64,000 nt of DNA from CAYVUM01 sp964619055. Its GTDB lineage: Bacteria > Pseudomonadota > Alphaproteobacteria > Rhodospirillales > Defluviicoccaceae. Position numbers and translations under genes: made by a program. The notes beneath the pieces are model-generated. The model was given only the letters and a program-made list of their open reading frames with translations, had not been told where the DNA came from and did not search any database. Where the stretch lies: contig CAZUDB010000005.1 in NCBI GenBank assembly GCA_964619055.1, positions 1 through 64,000 of the forward strand. The letters are read 5' to 3'. Positions 1 through 8,413 of the stretch are shown piece by piece. Position 1 is the first letter of the stretch; every line of letters starts with the position of its first letter.

Positions 1-1
1 G

Positions 2-46
2 CAACTCGACCAGACCGACTTCATCGACAACTTCGCGCTGGCTTAG
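2..46 (+). CDS. 3' end of an unidentified gene
   Basis: An open frame enters from the left edge and stops at TAG 44-46. The visible C-terminal residues are QLDQTDFIDNFALA. This is too short to assign a family. It is inferred to be the tail of an upstream plus-strand gene because the frame is open to the edge and nothing else covers it. Confidence 0.35.
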   Translation, partial: QLDQTDFIDNFALA

Positions 47-362
47 CCGTCAGGCCGCGGGCGCTGGCTACAAAGTGGGCAAAGGACGGCTTGCACCGGT
101 TCGGCTAACGCCCGTCGCTGCCCATCCTTACCGTGGTTCCCACGTGGCGACGCCACGCATGCGCTTGCTCGCTGCTTCCTGAAGTGCCACCAAGGAACGG
201 CGCCGTTAAGGTTTGGTATCTTATTGCTGTGCCAGTATCACCTATCTAGGCGAGTTCGGTCGACGCGCCCGGGTGATCGTGGTCCGCACCGGTCGGATCG
301 ATCATGGGACGTGGGCGACCCACTGGCCGCCACACCGGTGCCACTTCAGGAAGGTCCGACGC
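47..362. other. intergenic region without recognisable gene
   Basis: About 315 bases between the preceding gene tail and the sulfotransferase. A reading frame continuous with the sulfotransferase is open from about 213, but its translation is low-complexity and Arg-rich and does not look like protein. The only clear signal is the ribosome binding site AGGAAGG at about 348-354, eight bases before the ATG at 363. Confidence 0.4.
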
Positions 363-1373
363 ATGAGCAAAATGCCGAGCAAGCTCAGTATGGTTCTTGG
401 ACGAGGACGGTCGGGCACGACCCTATTGGCCAAGCTGTTGGACAGTTCCCGCATCGTGCGCTATCGGCACGAACCCGATACAACTTTGATCAATAACACG
501 ATCCCGTATTTACCAAAACCGGAAGAATATATCGAGAACAGGCAAAAAACAATTGCCTACGTCGAGCAGATGATCAAAAATCAGACTAGTAAAACTGTTT
601 CGAGCCGCCCAATTTTCGAAAAAGTATACCGCACTGATCTTGATCGAAAACTGCATGTCATGTCAATTTATATGGCGGGCGGCCTCGAAAAAGCTGGTAT
701 TCCCATCAAAGTTCCGGATTTTTCATCGAACAACTGTGAGCCGGTTTACCTGATTAAGTCCGTTAGCTCCCTGTGTCGCGCCGGACTCTTCTTAAGATCT
801 ATGCCGGACATCAAAATCATGCATTTGATTCGCCACCCCTGTGCAGTGATTTCATCGCGACGGCGTGGCTTTAAGCAAGGCAAGATGCCGGATCGACTCT
901 TTATCCACTCCGTCGCCCGCATGAACGAGGCGACAAGCTACCCATTTACGTTGGACGAGGTTCTGGCATGGCCTTGGGAAAAGCAGGCCGCCTATGAGTG
1001 GATGATTCACAACAGCGCCGTCTACGAAGAACTCAAGGGCGAACCCAATTATCGGATCGTTCGCTACGAAGATTTGTGCACAAATCTTAGGGATACGACG
1101 AAAAACCTCGCAGAATTTATTGATGTAGAATTTGACGATCAAATGCAGAAATTTGTTGATGGTCTATTGAGTGTGAGCGATGATAAGAACGCTTACTTCA
1201 ACGTACTAAAAAACCCAAAGCAGTCCTTGTATCGCTACAAGACCGAACTTTCGGAAGTTGAGCAGCAACAGATTGAAGCTGTCGTCTCACTGTCCGCTGT
1301 CGGCCGGTTGGCTCTCGCCCCGGTCAGCGATGGACGGGATACTGCTGCGTCAGCGGCGAGCGTTGCCCCCTGA
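363..1373 (+). CDS. sulfotransferase family protein
   Basis: Likely transfers sulfate from PAPS to a carbohydrate or other acceptor. Residues 13-22 (GRGRSGTTLL) match the 5'-phosphosulfate loop of sulfotransferases. A later RHPCAVISSRR segment matches the 3'-phosphate binding motif. The length of 336 aa fits the family. The start at 363 is chosen for its AGGAAGG site; an upstream in-frame start at 213 would add non-protein-like sequence. Codons from about 480 to 1250 are clearly richer in A/T than the neighbours, suggesting horizontal acquisition. The last residues are Ala/Ser-rich. The acceptor cannot be inferred, and no glycan locus adjoins it. Confidence 0.8.
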   Translation: MSKMPSKLSMVLGRGRSGTTLLAKLLDSSRIVRYRHEPDTTLINNTIPYLPKPEEYIENRQKTIAYVEQMIKNQTSKTVSSRPIFEKVYRTDLDRKLHVMSIYMAGGLEKAGIPIKVPDFSSNNCEPVYLIKSVSSLCRAGLFLRSMPDIKIMHLIRHPCAVISSRRRGFKQGKMPDRLFIHSVARMNEATSYPFTLDEVLAWPWEKQAAYEWMIHNSAVYEELKGEPNYRIVRYEDLCTNLRDTTKNLAEFIDVEFDDQMQKFVDGLLSVSDDKNAYFNVLKNPKQSLYRYKTELSEVEQQQIEAVVSLSAVGRLALAPVSDGRDTAASAASVAP

Positions 1374-1389
1374 AGCGACCCCGCTTCAG
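1370..1389. terminator. inverted repeat holding both stop codons of convergent genes
   Basis: CTGAAGCG (1370-1377) and CGCTTCAG (1382-1389) pair around a four-base loop. The sulfotransferase TGA (1371-1373) and the stop of the minus-strand membrane gene (1386-1388) both lie in the arms. It may act as a compact bidirectional terminator, but there is no T-run, so this is an inference. Confidence 0.35.
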
Positions 1390-1565
1390 CCGTGAAGGGA
1401 CGCCATGATCCAGCGGTTGAGGATCCCCAGCACGCCGACAGTCGCCGCCATGCCCATCAGGATGGCAAGAAACAGTTTGACCACACGTTCTATGCGCGGC
1501 GTTCGCGCATAGAACCACCAAGCCACGGCGAACACGATGATCGAGAACAGCGAGACAACGTCCAT
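1386..1565 (-). CDS. small two-helix membrane protein (59 aa)
   Basis: A 59-residue frame opens with MDVVSLFSIIVFAVAWWFYA, a hydrophobic helix. A basic loop (ARTPRIERVVK) follows, then a second helix (LFLAILMGMAATVGVLGIL). A CGGAGGA ribosome binding site lies about ten bases upstream of the ATG at 1565. The regular helix-loop-helix pattern and good binding site support a real gene. No family is recognised. It is convergent with the sulfotransferase, and their stops share an inverted repeat. Confidence 0.6.
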   Translation of the reverse strand: MDVVSLFSIIVFAVAWWFYARTPRIERVVKLFLAILMGMAATVGVLGILNRWIMASLHG

Positions 1566-1857
1566 GCGGAACGAGATCCTCCGGGGTGGCGCATTCCGGC
1601 GGGCCGAGGCCGTGGCACCGCTGTTCTTGCTGGCTGGCGGTTCGGTCTAGCCACGCGGATGGCAATCCCGCCCAGCTCTTGATACATCAGGGTGCGCTTT
1701 AGGGCGACACACGCTTGGTCGCCGCTGTGACGGCTAACGAGCGGTAGGGCCCTGCTTGGGGGTGCTGTTCCACGTCCTAGACTGGTGCGCTTGCGATGGA
1801 TCAGGTACAGTTTGGAATTCGTTGGTAGAAAGCGCGTACGGCAAGAGGAACACCGGC

Positions 1858-2682
1858 ATGCCCGATGCAGATGGTCCGAAGCAACACGTGGTCAAGTCAG
1901 ACCGTGACCCCGCCCCGTTGGTGCAAAACCGCACACGAGCCGTTGAACACAGCACGCTAGCGTCTTCGTCCTTTCTCGAGAAGTTCGTTTTGTTGTTTTT
2001 TGGATTTGCGTTTGCGGCTGCGCTGTTCGGTGGATTGAGCTACTACGAGCAGGAGGTGGTTGAGCAAAGGCTGCATGCCCGCGCCGTTGATAATCGTGAC
2101 GTTGACCGGAACCGAAATCGCTTAGTCCGATATCACGATTTCGTCGTCCACATGCGCCGGGATATCTTCACCTCCGTCACCAAGGAGGTCGGTCGCAACC
2201 TGCAAGTCATCTCGGCGCTCACGTGGTCCTATGATGACAAGCTCGGTCCCAACGACATCGCGTCGCGCCTGAACCAGTATCGGAAGGCACGCGCGGAATG
2301 GGTAGCCGACGAGGTCCGGCTGCGTGCGTTGATCGAGACATACTTCGGATCGGAGCTTCGCGACGAGTTCGAGTTTGGCATTGCCCACGAGCTGGAGGCG
2401 CTCGGTATCGACGTGGAACGGGTCTACACGGAGTCGCTCCGCCGCGCGCAGGCCGGCGACGCACCCATTCCCGGCACCACCGGCCTCGCCCTACGGGCCC
2501 GATACAACGACCTAGAGCAACGTGTCTACACGTACTTCTTGAACATGCTACAGGCGATCAACGTCCTGTACGCCGACCGCACAGCCATTCCACCAAACCT
2601 CGAACTTGGGACCGAGGCCGTGGAGGCAGGTACCGAAGCGATCAATCAGAACGTTCTGCAGAACACCCAACAGATCGAGTAA
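1858..2682 (+). CDS. membrane-anchored protein of unknown function
   Basis: The start at 1858 follows an AAGAGGA site; an earlier in-frame start at 1756 lacks one. The 274-aa product has a polar N-terminus and one hydrophobic helix at about residues 42-60 (around FVLLFFGFAFAAALFGG). A long charged, mostly helical region follows with no cysteine, consistent with a bitopic protein bearing a coiled-coil-like extracytoplasmic part. No domain is recognised. It converges on grxD with only about 15 bases between stops. Confidence 0.6.
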   Translation: MPDADGPKQHVVKSDRDPAPLVQNRTRAVEHSTLASSSFLEKFVLLFFGFAFAAALFGGLSYYEQEVVEQRLHARAVDNRDVDRNRNRLVRYHDFVVHMRRDIFTSVTKEVGRNLQVISALTWSYDDKLGPNDIASRLNQYRKARAEWVADEVRLRALIETYFGSELRDEFEFGIAHELEALGIDVERVYTESLRRAQAGDAPIPGTTGLALRARYNDLEQRVYTYFLNMLQAINVLYADRTAIPPNLELGTEAVEAGTEAINQNVLQNTQQIE

Positions 2683-2697
2683 CGCTGGCACAAGTCT

Positions 2698-3030
2698 TCA
2701 GGCGACGGCGACGGCCTTTTCTTCCATCAGCTTCTGCAGCTCACCGGCGTCGTACATGGCACGAACGATATCGCAACCACCCACAAACTCGCCCTTAACG
2801 TAAAGCTGCGGAATTGTCGGCCAGTCGCTGAATTGCTTGATGCCCTCGCGGAGCGAAGGATCGGTCAGAACATCGATACCGGCGAACTTAATGCCCATTC
2901 CGGTCAGGATCTGCACAACGGCGGCTGAGAAACCGCACTGCGGGAACATCGGTGTTCCTTTCATGTACAAGACTACGTCGTTGCCCTTGATGTCCTCACG
3001 GATGCGGGAAAACACGGCGTTCTCAGTCAT
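2698..3030 (-). CDS. grxD: monothiol glutaredoxin (Grx4/GrxD)
   Basis: A 110-aa monothiol glutaredoxin that carries [2Fe-2S] clusters with glutathione and hands them to targets, usually together with BolA. The CGFS active site is at residues 32-35. A conserved WPTIPQLYVKGEFVGGCDI segment binds glutathione. The start at 3030 has a GAGAGG site; upstream in-frame codons are non-coding in appearance. It lies 75 bases downstream of bolA on the same strand. This pairing is widespread in Alphaproteobacteria and supports a joint role in iron-sulfur and iron homeostasis. Confidence 0.95.
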   Translation of the reverse strand: MTENAVFSRIREDIKGNDVVLYMKGTPMFPQCGFSAAVVQILTGMGIKFAGIDVLTDPSLREGIKQFSDWPTIPQLYVKGEFVGGCDIVRAMYDAGELQKLMEEKAVAVA

Positions 3031-3105
3031 GTTTGGACCTCTCTTTTGGTGCGCGCGATCGACACGGTCATGAAGCCCCACCCTGGAGCGACATGCTGGG
3101 TTTGA

Positions 3106-3345
3106 TTAGGTCGTTTCCGGAGTTTCCGTTTGCAGGGCGAGCGCGTGCAGTTCACCGCCCATGCGCCCTTGCAGAGCCTTATAAACCATTTGATGCTGTT
3201 GCACGCGGGACTTACCTGCAAACGCGGCGGACACGACCCGGGCAGCATAATGATCACCGTCGCCGCGCAGATCTTCAATGGTCACGTCCGCATCGGGCAG
3301 CGCGGCCTTGATCAGTTTCTCGATCTCGTTGGCTTCCATGGCCAT
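3106..3345 (-). CDS. bolA: BolA family protein
   Basis: A small KH-like-fold BolA/IbaG-type protein of about 79 aa. It contains the family pattern around the AGKSRVQQHQMVYKAL helix and a conserved His. Three ATG codons in frame (3351, 3345, 3339) follow a GGGAGAG site; 3345 gives the best spacing. It sits directly upstream of the CGFS glutaredoxin, its usual partner in a [2Fe-2S]-bridged complex. The exact subfamily (BolA versus IbaG/YrbA) is not resolved. Confidence 0.9.
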   Translation of the reverse strand: MAMEANEIEKLIKAALPDADVTIEDLRGDGDHYAARVVSAAFAGKSRVQQHQMVYKALQGRMGGELHALALQTETPETT

Positions 3346-3397
3346 GGCCATCTCTCCCGTGGTCAGAGAGTTGCGCACCCAAACGGCTGCGTCGCGG

Positions 3398-5614
3398 TCA
3401 CCGGGACCGCATGTAATCTGGAAGCCACGCTTCGTGGCACTGTCGCAGCTCCGCGAGGGATATGGCGCGCTGGTCAGGGAGCGTCAACCGATCGCCGCCG
3501 CTGTGCCCGATGATGCTGATGGCGACGCCGTCCTCTGCGGCCCGCGCAACGATCGCGGAGACGGAAGCTCTTGCCACGGCCGCTACGTAGCGCCCCTGAT
3601 CTTCGCCAAACAGTCGGGCATGGATCGGGCCCGGCTCCAGTGCCGTGGGGTCCAACACAACGCCCATTCCACCCGCTAGCGCCATCTCCGCCACGACAAC
3701 GAGGAGGCCGCCATCGCCGATATCCTGGCACGCAATGATCGTCCCCTCATGGATCAGACGTCGCACCCAATCACCGGTGTGCCGCTCCAGGCTCAGGTCC
3801 ACCGGTGGCGGAGGGCCTGCTTCACGGTTGCCAATTTTGCGCAAATAGAGGGATTGGCCGAGCCAGCCCGCGCCCCCAGTGCCGCCGACCTCCAGCAGCA
3901 CAAGACCGTCTTTCGTCAGTCCCGAGGCCGCGCGACGGTGTACATCGGCGATCAAGCCGACCCCTCCGACAGTCGGGGTCGGCGGGATCGCGGCACCGCT
4001 GGTTTCATTGTAGAGGGAGACATTGCCGGACACGACAGGAAATTCCAGGGCGCGGCATGCCTCGGCCATTCCCGTCACGCACCCGGCGAATTGGCCCATG
4101 ATCTCGGGCTTTTCCGGATTGCCGAAGTTGAGGCAATCGGTAATGGCGAGTGGCGTGGCGCCCGTGGCCGTCAAGTTGCGCCAACACTCGGCCACGGCCT
4201 GGCGACCGCCCATGACCGGGTCGGCTTTGCAGTAACGCGGTGTGCAGTCAGTGGAAAGCGCCAAGGCCTTTTCGGTACCGTGGACGCGAACGACAGCGGC
4301 GCCCGCCCCCGGTGTCTCCACAGTGTCGGCCATCACCATGTGGTCGTACTGCTCCCAAATCCATCGCTTGGAGGCCAAATCGGGACATCCGAGCAGGCGC
4401 TTCAGTGCGTCAAGTGGGTCGATGGCATCGACAGACGCGGCGGCAAGCGGTGCTTGCGGTGGCGTTTCAACCCAGGGACGGTCATAGCTGGGCGAGGCCT
4501 TGGCGAGCGGATCGATGGGCACGTCACAGACGATCCGCCCCCTATGGCGGAGGCGCATCCGGCCTGTGTCCGTGGTCACGCCGACAACGGCGAAATCCAG
4601 CTCCCACTTTTCGAACACCCGTTTCGCCTGATCCTCGCGGCCGGGCTTTAGGACCATCAGCATGCGCTCCTGGCTTTCCGACAGCATGATTTCGTATGCG
4701 GTCATGGCCGTTTCGCGGACCGGCACCGCGTCCACGTCTAGGTCCAGCCCCAGGCCGCCTTTGGATGCCATCTCGAAGGAACTGGAGGTGAGGCCCGCTG
4801 CCCCCATGTCCTGGATCGCGATGATGGCGTCCGTCGCCATCAACTCCAAGCAGGCCTCGATGAGCAGCTTCTCGGTGAACGGGTCCCCAACTTGCACGGT
4901 GGGGCGCTTTTCCTCCGTGTCGTCGCTGAACTCCGCCGATGCCATCGTGGCGCCGTGGATACCGTCCCGACCGGTCTTGGAGCCGACGTAAACAATCGGG
5001 TTGCCGACGCCGGTGGCGGCCGAATAGAAGATCCGGTCGGCCTGAACCAGACCCACGGTCATGGCGTTGACGAGGATGTTGCCGTCGTAACCCTCATGAA
5101 AGGCACATTCACCACCAACCGTGGGCACGCCGACGCAGTTTCCGTAGCCACCGATGCCGGCCACGACTCCCGCCACCAGGTGGCGGGTTTTGGGATGATC
5201 GGGGGAGCCGAAGCGGAGCGCATTGAGATTGGCGATGGGCCTGGCGCCCATGGTGAACACATCGCGCAGAATCCCACCGACGCCGGTGGCCGCGCCCTGG
5301 TAAGGCTCGATGTAGGAGGGGTGGTTGTGGCTCTCCATTTTGAAGACCGCAGCCTGACCGTCACCGATGTCAACGATCCCGGCGTTCTCGCCTGGCCCGC
5401 ATATTACCCACGGTGCTTCCGTCGGCAGGGTGCGGAGCCACCGCTTGGACGACTTATAGGAGCAGTGCTCGCTCCACATCACCGAGAAGATGCCCAGCTC
5501 GGTTAGGTTTGGTGCCCGACCCAGGATCTCCAACACCCGTTCATACTCTTCGGCTGTCAAGCCGTGCTCGGCGACCACCTCAGGCGTGATTGCGGCCTCG
5601 TCCCCGTCCATCAT
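3398..5614 (-). CDS. purL: phosphoribosylformylglycinamidine synthase subunit PurL
   Basis: Large synthetase subunit of FGAM synthase, which converts FGAR to FGAM with ATP and ammonia delivered by PurQ. The 738-aa length is typical of the small-PurL form that needs PurQ and PurS. Recognisable segments include ELGIFSVMWSEHCSYKSSK near the N-terminus, ESHNHPS, and the GAAGLTSSSFEMA region. The start at 5614 overlaps the purQ stop (ATGA), showing translational coupling. The gene is transcribed from purC through purS and purQ. Confidence 0.97.
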   Translation of the reverse strand: MMDGDEAAITPEVVAEHGLTAEEYERVLEILGRAPNLTELGIFSVMWSEHCSYKSSKRWLRTLPTEAPWVICGPGENAGIVDIGDGQAAVFKMESHNHPSYIEPYQGAATGVGGILRDVFTMGARPIANLNALRFGSPDHPKTRHLVAGVVAGIGGYGNCVGVPTVGGECAFHEGYDGNILVNAMTVGLVQADRIFYSAATGVGNPIVYVGSKTGRDGIHGATMASAEFSDDTEEKRPTVQVGDPFTEKLLIEACLELMATDAIIAIQDMGAAGLTSSSFEMASKGGLGLDLDVDAVPVRETAMTAYEIMLSESQERMLMVLKPGREDQAKRVFEKWELDFAVVGVTTDTGRMRLRHRGRIVCDVPIDPLAKASPSYDRPWVETPPQAPLAAASVDAIDPLDALKRLLGCPDLASKRWIWEQYDHMVMADTVETPGAGAAVVRVHGTEKALALSTDCTPRYCKADPVMGGRQAVAECWRNLTATGATPLAITDCLNFGNPEKPEIMGQFAGCVTGMAEACRALEFPVVSGNVSLYNETSGAAIPPTPTVGGVGLIADVHRRAASGLTKDGLVLLEVGGTGGAGWLGQSLYLRKIGNREAGPPPPVDLSLERHTGDWVRRLIHEGTIIACQDIGDGGLLVVVAEMALAGGMGVVLDPTALEPGPIHARLFGEDQGRYVAAVARASVSAIVARAAEDGVAISIIGHSGGDRLTLPDQRAISLAELRQCHEAWLPDYMRSR

Positions 5615-6300
5615 CCAAGCGTTTCCGCCAGTGCCGTGAACAGCGCCGCGCCATCGGTGCCACCGTGCAGAGCATCCACGACGCGCTCGGGATGGGGCAT
5701 CAGGCCGAGAACGGTGCCGTGCTCGCTGATGATACCGGCGATGTTGTTCTGCGAGCCGTTGGGGTTGGCGTCCGCCGTAATTTCGCCGTCGGGCGCGCAA
5801 TAGCGAAAGACGACGCGACCGTCGCCTTCCAGTCGGGCGAGCGTTTCCGGCTCGGCAAAGTAGTTGCCGTCATTGTGGGCGATCGGCATCCGTACCACCG
5901 GCTGATCCTGGTAACCGCATGTGAACGGCGTGTCGTTGCGCTCGGTGCGCAGCCAGACGTGGCGACAAACGAAGCGCAAGCCGGTGTTGCGCATCAACGC
6001 GCCCGGCAGCAGGCCCGCCTCGCACAGCACCTGAAAGCCGTTACAAATCCCAAGCACGGCGACGCCGGCCTCTGCCTTGTCGCGAACCGCCGCCATGATC
6101 GGGGAATGAGCCGCCATCGCACCAGCCCGCAGGTAATCGCCGTAGGAGAAACCGCCGGGAATCACGATCAAGTCCACCGCCGGGATCGCCGTGTCGCGAT
6201 GCCACAGCATGGTGGCCGGTTGCCCCGTCGCTCGCTGCAAGGCAACGGCCACGTCACGGTCGCAATTGGAGCCGGGAAAGACGATGACGGCAGCGCGCAT
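5611..6300 (-). CDS. purQ: phosphoribosylformylglycinamidine synthase subunit PurQ
   Basis: Class I glutamine amidotransferase subunit that releases ammonia from glutamine for PurL. The 229-aa sequence shows FPGSNCDRD at the N-terminus, the nucleophile-elbow Cys in GICNGFQ, and the catalytic His in MPHPERV. It overlaps purL by four bases and follows purS by about 50 bases, forming the expected PurSQL complex operon. Confidence 0.97.
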   Translation of the reverse strand: MRAAVIVFPGSNCDRDVAVALQRATGQPATMLWHRDTAIPAVDLIVIPGGFSYGDYLRAGAMAAHSPIMAAVRDKAEAGVAVLGICNGFQVLCEAGLLPGALMRNTGLRFVCRHVWLRTERNDTPFTCGYQDQPVVRMPIAHNDGNYFAEPETLARLEGDGRVVFRYCAPDGEITADANPNGSQNNIAGIISEHGTVLGLMPHPERVVDALHGGTDGAALFTALAETLG

Positions 6301-6347
6301 GGTCGGTTAAAGCGCCAGAACAAGCAAAATCAATGCGGTTGCGTCCA

Positions 6348-6590
6348 TTAGCCGTCCAACTCGATGGTGTAGTTCTCGATGACCGTGTTGGCGAGCAAAC
6401 GGCGGCACATGGCGTTCACGTTTTCATGGGCGCGTTGGCGATCAGTCTCCGCCAAATCTAGCTCAATGACCTTGCCTTGACGCACCGACTCAACACCCGC
6501 AAAGCCGAGCGTAAGCAAGGCATGGGCCACGGCCTTTCCTTGCGGGTCCAGAACACCGGGCTTCAGCGTAATGTGGACACGGGCTTTCAT
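6348..6590 (-). CDS. purS: phosphoribosylformylglycinamidine synthase subunit PurS
   Basis: An 80-aa small subunit that bridges PurQ and PurL in the FGAM synthase complex. It starts MKARVHITLKPGVLDPQGKA, which is characteristic of PurS. The start at 6590 is preceded by a GGGAGAG site; an upstream frame extension is not protein-like. It lies between purC and purQ on the same strand. Confidence 0.95.
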   Translation of the reverse strand: MKARVHITLKPGVLDPQGKAVAHALLTLGFAGVESVRQGKVIELDLAETDRQRAHENVNAMCRRLLANTVIENYTIELDG

Positions 6591-6694
6591 GGGATGGTCG
6601 TGCTCTCCCTTCAAAACATTGCCACGTATTGTCGCCACTTATTGCCATCGTTGCGGCGCGTGCGCCAAGCTTCCCCTTATTTGGCAAGGGCGCC

Positions 6695-7459
6695 CTATTG
6701 AACCGTGGTCGGCCCCTGGACATCCACCGGCCCGCTATCCGGCAGAATGCCCAAGCGGCGAGCCACTTCCTGGTGGACCCACGTGGCGCCGTTGAGCCCG
6801 GCCTCCCCGCGATCCTGATCCAGGCGGGTGTTGGTCCTGGCATCCCAAAGCCGGCAGGAATCGGGGCTGATCTCGTCGGCGAGGACGATCCGCACCTGCT
6901 CCTCCTCCCACAATCGGCCGAACTCCACATCCAGATCGATCAGGCGGAGTCCAATACCGAGAAATAGGCCCGACAGGAAATCGTTGACCCGGAGGGCAAG
7001 CGCCATCATCTCGTCAAGGTCCTGGGGCGTCGCCCACCCGAAGGCGGTGATATGCTCCTCGGCAACCAGGGGATGGCTCAACTCTTCCGACTTATAGCGG
7101 TATTCGATGATGGAACGGGGCAGGGGCGCCCCCTCCGTCATTCCGAACCGGCGCGCGAAGGAACCGTCCGCCGAATTGCGAACGATCACTTGAAGCGGGA
7201 TCATCTCCACCTCACGCACAAGCTGTTCGCGCATGTTGAGGCGGCGCACGAAGTGGTTGGGAATGCCGATTTCCCCGAGCCGCGACATCAGGTGCTCGGA
7301 TATCCGGTTGTTCAGGACGCCTTTGCCGGTGACGACCGATCGCCGCTGCGCCGATGCCGGTGCGGTTTCATCCTTGAAGTATTGGACCAGGGTGCCCGGC
7401 TCCGGCCCCTCGAACAGGATCTTTGCCCTGCCTTCAAAGATCTGTCTGCGTCGGGCCAT
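6695..7459 (-). CDS. purC: phosphoribosylaminoimidazole-succinocarboxamide synthase
   Basis: SAICAR synthetase joins aspartate to CAIR in purine synthesis. The 254-aa protein has the usual N-terminus (RRQIFEGRAKILFEGPEPGT) and the GKGVLNNRISEHLM and VRNSADGSFARRFG segments. The region normally reading FNAQK is altered to PASAQRRS, a mild oddity. The start is set at ATG 7459; a TTG three codons earlier is possible. It heads the purC-purS-purQ-purL unit, with about 100 bases before purS. Confidence 0.95.
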   Translation of the reverse strand: MARRRQIFEGRAKILFEGPEPGTLVQYFKDETAPASAQRRSVVTGKGVLNNRISEHLMSRLGEIGIPNHFVRRLNMREQLVREVEMIPLQVIVRNSADGSFARRFGMTEGAPLPRSIIEYRYKSEELSHPLVAEEHITAFGWATPQDLDEMMALALRVNDFLSGLFLGIGLRLIDLDVEFGRLWEEEQVRIVLADEISPDSCRLWDARTNTRLDQDRGEAGLNGATWVHQEVARRLGILPDSGPVDVQGPTTVQ

Positions 7460-7587
7460 TTTTTTCAAGCCAGTTGGTCATGTGCGCACGGCACCCTTGC
7501 GGAGGAGACCCCGTCAAGTGTCGCTGATATAGCAACAAGTGGTTAGCAACACAACGTCGTGGACCCAACAGTTTTTCTCCGTTCACG

Positions 7588-8346
7588 TTAGCCTCCCACA
7601 GGTTCAAACGGCACCTCTCCTGGCCGCCCAGCGGCGAAGCGCCAGAGAGCTCGGCGGTCTCGATCACCGGCCAGCGCGAGCAGGGAGGCGCAGATAGTGC
7701 CGAAGCCGCTGTCCGTGACGACGGTCATCGCCCCACCCGGTCCGGCATTGGCGTCGTGGTCGCGGGCCGCCAGAATGGTTTGCCAAGCCTGCCAATCCCC
7801 TGTGTCCGGGTCGGGAATGGCGGCGTGCTGGAATTGCGGCAGGTAGCGCCGCATGCGGGGCGAGGCGGGATCGTTGAGGTCGTGGGCCGTCAGCATGGCG
7901 AGACCAGTCGGCAGCGGGGCTGCATCGATCGTGCCGCCCGTCGCGGTTTCGTCATGGCGGCATCGAAGCCAGTATCCGTGGTTGCGATCCAGGATGACCA
8001 TGTTGAAGGGCCGGTAGGCGCTTGGCGTCAGCGCCTCGATTGCCGCCGCGGCCGATCGCGCCTTGTCATGCTGCAAAGCCAGGAGTGGCAATTGGCCGCG
8101 GCTTGCCCGCCCCTGCTCCGGTCCCAAGGTGCCAATGCGATTAAGCACCCCGGCCACCACCCCGGCATCGTTCAGGCCAAACCAAGTGCCGCCGGCCAGA
8201 CAGTCGAGACCGGCAACCACGTCCGTTTGGGCTGGCCAATGGCGTGCCGGCGACCGCCAAGGCCGATCCGCCATCTCGTCCCGGTTGGCGGCAAGGAGCA
8301 CGGGCCACGGATGGCCCGGCCGGCGAAGGATGACGACGGTGCACAT
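7588..8346 (-). CDS. NRDE family (TANGO2-like) protein
   Basis: A 252-aa protein beginning MCTVVILRR, with the diagnostic NRDE tetrad at residues 21-24. It has the ARHWP and GGTWFGLNDAGVVAGVLNR segments typical of the NRDE/TANGO2 (DUF833) family. Cys2 would be the N-terminal nucleophile if it works as an Ntn-hydrolase-like enzyme, as the fold suggests. The substrate is not established for bacterial members. It sits upstream of purC on the same strand, separated by 128 bases. Confidence 0.85.
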   Translation of the reverse strand: MCTVVILRRPGHPWPVLLAANRDEMADRPWRSPARHWPAQTDVVAGLDCLAGGTWFGLNDAGVVAGVLNRIGTLGPEQGRASRGQLPLLALQHDKARSAAAAIEALTPSAYRPFNMVILDRNHGYWLRCRHDETATGGTIDAAPLPTGLAMLTAHDLNDPASPRMRRYLPQFQHAAIPDPDTGDWQAWQTILAARDHDANAGPGGAMTVVTDSGFGTICASLLALAGDRDRRALWRFAAGRPGEVPFEPVGG

Positions 8347-8413
8347 TGTTGGGCTTTAGCGCGATCGGGCCGGCGGTACCAAGGGCTGATCCCTTGCAAC
8401 CGTGAAATGCGGA

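Noticed and set aside
3749..4651. 300-residue open frame opposite purL
   Set aside because: It is antisense to a well-supported enzyme gene, and its translation has no recognisable features. GC-rich DNA gives many such frames.
7434..7667. 77-residue minus-strand frame between the NRDE gene and purC
   Set aside because: It overlaps both genes in another frame and has no ribosome site or recognisable pattern.
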